Assembly (NCBI GenBank): GCA_963850765.1
Contig: CAWKMN010000003.1
Coordinates: forward strand, 1,550,001 to 1,614,000
From: CAWKMN01 sp963850765
GTDB lineage: Bacteria > Chloroflexota > Anaerolineae > Aggregatilineales > Aggregatilineaceae
Direction: 5' to 3'
Length of the DNA: 64,000 nucleotides
The stretch's first letter is position 1, and every line of letters starts with the position of its first letter. The position numbers were made by a program, and so were the translations under genes. The notes under the pieces are model-generated. The model was not told the DNA's origin. It worked only from the letters and a program-made list of their open reading frames with translations, and made no database searches. Of the stretch, positions 61,214 through 64,000 are shown one piece after another.

Positions 61214-62070
61214 CCCGGTCGTTTTCTGACTGCACCGTTCATATCATCGGGTTGGGGCTGATGGGCGGATCGCTGGCGATGGCACTGCGGGGCAGCGTGC
61301 AGCGCATCACCGCCGAGGACATCGCGCCCGGCGTGCTGGAATCGGCCCAGGAGCGCGGCGTGATCGATGCGGTGGGCGCGGCGGATCAGGCGGATATGGT
61401 CGTGATCGCCATCCCTGCCCACCGGATCATCCCGCTGATCGCGGATCTGAAGCTCCGGCCCCGCACGCTGGTGATGGACCTGGGCAGCACCAAAACGCAT
61501 ATCTGTGACGCGCTGGACCAGCTTCCGCCGCAGGTGATGGCCGTAGGTGGGCATCCGATGTGCGGTCTGGCCGAGAACGGCTATACAAACGCGATCCCGA
61601 AGCTGTACCAGGGATCGCGTTTTGTTTTGTGCGAGACCCGCCGCACCACCGACGAAGCGCGCGCCCTGGCCGAATCATTGGCACGGGCCGCCGGCGCGAA
61701 ACCCCTCTGGATGGATCGCACCCGGCAGGATCACCTGACCGCGCTGACCAGCCACCTGCCGCATCTGCTCAATTTCGCGCTGATGCGGCTGGCGATGGAT
61801 GGCGCGCTGGAAGACAGCGCCCTGTACGAACTCGCGGCGGGCGGTTTTGACGGCGCGACGCGGTTGGCCCGCACCGATGCCGCCATGATCGTCGGGATGT
61901 TCAGCACCAACGCCGATCAGATCCGGTGCGCGGCGGCGCAGCTTCGCGAGCATCTGGATCATCTCGAAACCCTGCTGGACGACCCGGAGCAGTTGGCCGG
62001 CGTACTGAGCGAGATCGTCTCCGCGCGGCGCGGATATACATCCGGTTATGGGGAGCGGCTGATCACATGA
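61210..62070 (+). CDS. tyrA: Prephenate dehydrogenase
   Basis: This 286-residue NAD-dependent enzyme oxidises prephenate to 4-hydroxyphenylpyruvate. The N-terminal dinucleotide motif is IIGLGLMGGSLAMAL; the active-site region GGHPMCGLAENGYTNAIPKLYQGSRF in outline and the helical C-terminal domain (LTALTSHLPHLLNFALM) match TyrA. ATG 61210 overlaps the aroF stop (ATGA) and the stop overlaps aroA. Confidence 0.95.
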   Translation: MTRSFSDCTVHIIGLGLMGGSLAMALRGSVQRITAEDIAPGVLESAQERGVIDAVGAADQADMVVIAIPAHRIIPLIADLKLRPRTLVMDLGSTKTHICDALDQLPPQVMAVGGHPMCGLAENGYTNAIPKLYQGSRFVLCETRRTTDEARALAESLARAAGAKPLWMDRTRQDHLTALTSHLPHLLNFALMRLAMDGALEDSALYELAAGGFDGATRLARTDAAMIVGMFSTNADQIRCAAAQLREHLDHLETLLDDPEQLAGVLSEIVSARRGYTSGYGERLIT

Positions 62071-63383
62071 GCAACCGGGATAAGACCATTCGTGTTTGTC
62101 CGGGGGGCGAGTTGGCGGGTGTGGTGAGCGTGCCCGGCGATAAATCTCTCTCCCACCGCGCGCTGATCCTGGGCGCGCTGGCCGATGGCGCGAGTCACGC
62201 CCGGAACTTCCTGCCCGCCGGCGATACGCTGGCGACGCTCGGCTGCGTGCGGGCGCTCGGCATCACCGTCGAGCAGCACGACGCGACGACGCTCACGATC
62301 CATGGGCGCGGCCTGCACGGTTTGCAGGCTCCAACCGGCGCGCTGAACTGCGTCAACGCGGGCACCGGGATCCGCCTGCTGGCCGGTGTCATGGCCGGGC
62401 AGCCGTTCGCCAGCGTGCTCGACGGCAGCGATCAGCTCCGGCGGCGGCCCATGCGGCGCGTCACCGATCCGCTGCGGCAGATGGGCGCGCTGATCGTGGA
62501 TCAGGACGGGCGCGCGCCGCTGCGAATTCAGCCCTGCGGCACTGCACGGCATCACCTATGCCATGCCGGTCGCCAGCGCGCAGGTCAAAAGCGGCATACT
62601 GCTGGCCGGATTGTTTGCCGACAGCCCGACGACGATCATCGAGCCGGGGCCGGCGCGCGATCATACCGAGCGCATGTTACGCGCGATGGGCGCGAACGTG
62701 CAGATCGACGGGGCGCGCATCACGATCATACCCGGCGCTTTGCTGCATCCGCTGGATCTGACCATCCCCGGCGATATCTCCTCGGCGGCGTTTCTGCTGA
62801 TCGCGGCGGCGTTTGCGGCGTCCGATCGAGGTCGTGATCCAGGGGATCGGCGTGAACCCGACCCGCACCGGCATTCTGGATATTCTCGCGCGCGATGGGC
62901 GCGCCTGTGACGCCGACGAATCCGCGCGACGAAGGCGGCGAGCCGGTTGCCGATCTGGTGGCGGGGCGGGCGGCGCTGCGCGGTGTTCCGGTCGGCGGTG
63001 ATCTGGTCGTGCGCGCGATTGACGAATTCCCGGCGCTGATGGTCGCGGCGACCCAGGCGGCGGGCGAAACCGTGGTATCGGACGCGGCCGAACTGCGCGT
63101 CAAAGAAACTGACCGGATCGCAGTCATGGCGGGCGAACTGCGCAAACTCGGCGCGCAGATCGAGGAGCGCGCGGACGGCTTCCGTGTGGTGGGACCGCAG
63201 CGCCTGCGCGGCGCGGCCGTGGACGGGCACGACGATCACCGCGTGGCGATGGCGCTGACCGTTGCCGGGCTGGTCGCGGAGGGCGAAACGACGGTTCGCG
63301 ATGCAGGCTGTGTCAACGATTCGTTCCCCGGCTTTGTCGAGACGCTGCAAGCACTGCGCGCACCCGTGGAGTGGATCGTATGA
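62067..63383 (+). CDS. aroA: 3-phosphoshikimate 1-carboxyvinyltransferase (EPSP synthase), three frameshifts
   Basis: AroA condenses shikimate-3-phosphate with PEP. ATG 62067 starts MSNRDKTIRVCPGGELAG, then SVPGDKSLSHRALILGAL with the conserved substrate Lys and Ser. Further blocks are NAGTGIRLLAGVMAG and, after frame changes near 62537, 62820 and 62895, VASAQVKSGILLAGL, PGDISSAAFLLIAAA, VIQGIGVNPTRTGILDIL and RVKETDRIAVMAGELRKLGA, with the C-terminal DGHDDHRVAMALTVAGL and GCVNDSFPGFVETL. All conserved blocks are present in order. It overlaps tyrA by 4 and aroE by 4 bases. The frameshifts are probably errors in the assembly. Confidence 0.88.
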
Positions 63384-64000
63384 CCGAACGGGTGGGGCTG
63401 CTCGGCTGGCCGGTGGAGCACAGCGTCTCCCCGGCGATGCATAACGCGGCGTTTCAGGCGTTGGGGTTGGACTGGCAGTATGATCTGCTGCCCGTCCCGC
63501 CGAGCCAGTTAGAAGCCGAGATCCGGCGGCTGGTCACGAGACGAGGGTTATCGCGGCTTTAACGTGACGGTGCCGCACAAACAGGCGGCGTTCCGGCTGC
63601 GACAGGTGGCGGCAATCACGCCGGCGGCGCGCGACATCGGCGCAGCGAACACCCTGATCGTCCGCCCGGATGGCACGCTGCGCGCGGATAATACGGATTG
63701 GTCGGGCATCTGCCGCGATTTTGCCGGACACGCACATTGTGATACAGGACGCATCCTGCCTGATATTAGGGACCGGGGGCAGCGCGCGGGCCGTGATCTA
63801 TGCGCTGCACCAGTTGGGCGCGGCCAGAGTCCAGGCGGTCAGCCGCCGCCCCGACAGCCCGGCGGAGATCGGCTATGGCGATCTGGGCGACGTGGCCCCG
63901 CGCGCGGACGTGATCATCAACTGCACGCCGGTCGGGATGAGCCCCCGAGTGGATGAATCGCCCTGGCCGGACGGTGTGCCGTTTCCGCCCCATGCTGTCC
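63380..64000 (+). CDS. aroE: Shikimate dehydrogenase, cut by the window end, two frameshifts
   Basis: AroE reduces 3-dehydroshikimate to shikimate. ATG 63380 starts VGLLGWPVEHSVSPAMHNAAF, the family's first motif. After a shift near 63538 comes FNVTVPHKQ, with the catalytic Lys, and AANTLIVRPDGTLRADNTDWSG. After another near 63737 comes ILGTGGSARAVIYAL, the NADP-binding loop, and NCTPVGMSP. The C-terminus lies beyond the window. It overlaps the aroA stop. The remaining shikimate genes are expected downstream. Confidence 0.86.

Overview
The window is GC-rich, densely packed bacterial chromosome that looks like Chloroflexota, probably an Anaerolineae-like lineage. This placement is inference. 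It rests on a short Gram-positive-type YidC, lipoproteins with long Thr/Pro-rich linkers, a T-box riboswitch, no LPS or outer-membrane genes, GTG/TTG starts and intrinsic terminators. Almost everything is chromosomal housekeeping; I see no prophage, IS transposase, CRISPR array or conjugation module.

Layout. 1-3.2 kb: MacB/FtsX-type permease (cut by the window edge), its ATPase, and a STAS protein. 3.3-10 kb: MinD-like ATPase, ECF sigma with adjacent membrane protein, a multi-pass transporter-like protein, C39-like peptidase, and a Cache/HAMP sensor. 10.3-14.2 kb: rpmH-rnpA-yidD-(beta-propeller lipoprotein)-yidC-jag. 14.2-19.7 kb: PfkB kinase, amidohydrolase, M23 lipoprotein, ftcD. 19.8-23.6 kb: dnaG-rpoD. 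23.7-33.5 kb: lipoprotein, alanyl-tRNA editing protein, MBL hydrolase, hybrid kinase, FabL-like reductase, hydrolases, YihY, methyltransferase. 33.8-34.0 kb: a 29-residue peptide gene with its own promoter, Shine-Dalgarno site and terminator. 34.1-39.6 kb: acyl-CoA dehydrogenase-etfB-etfA, coaBC, coaX. 39.7-50.7 kb: lipid kinase, glycosyltransferase-like proteins, FAD oxidoreductase, DUF362, RNase J, cold-shock-like protein, tRNA-Arg(CCG), EthD-YbaK fusion. 50.7-58.5 kb: a complete minus-strand trp operon (trpE-G-D-C-F-GNAT-B-A) behind a T-box with a UGG specifier. 58.6-59.3 kb: a VapBC-like toxin-antitoxin pair. 59.4-64 kb: an aro operon (aroH-aroF-tyrA-aroA-aroE...) behind a leader-peptide attenuator rich in Phe and Tyr codons.

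Together the last 14 kb encode most of the aromatic amino-acid pathway from DAHP to Tyr and Trp. The two operons run in opposite directions and use two different RNA attenuation systems: tRNA sensing for trp and leader-peptide translation for aro. The other striking items are the small peptide gene at 33.9 kb and a terminator placed between promoter and rpmH.

Caution: about twenty single-base frameshifts break otherwise well conserved genes (permease, ftcD, alpha/beta hydrolase, acyl-CoA dehydrogenase, coaX, glycosyltransferase, trpA, trpE, aroA, aroE). In essential biosynthetic genes this pattern points to assembly indels rather than real pseudogenes. Broken genes are given as one feature spanning all frames.
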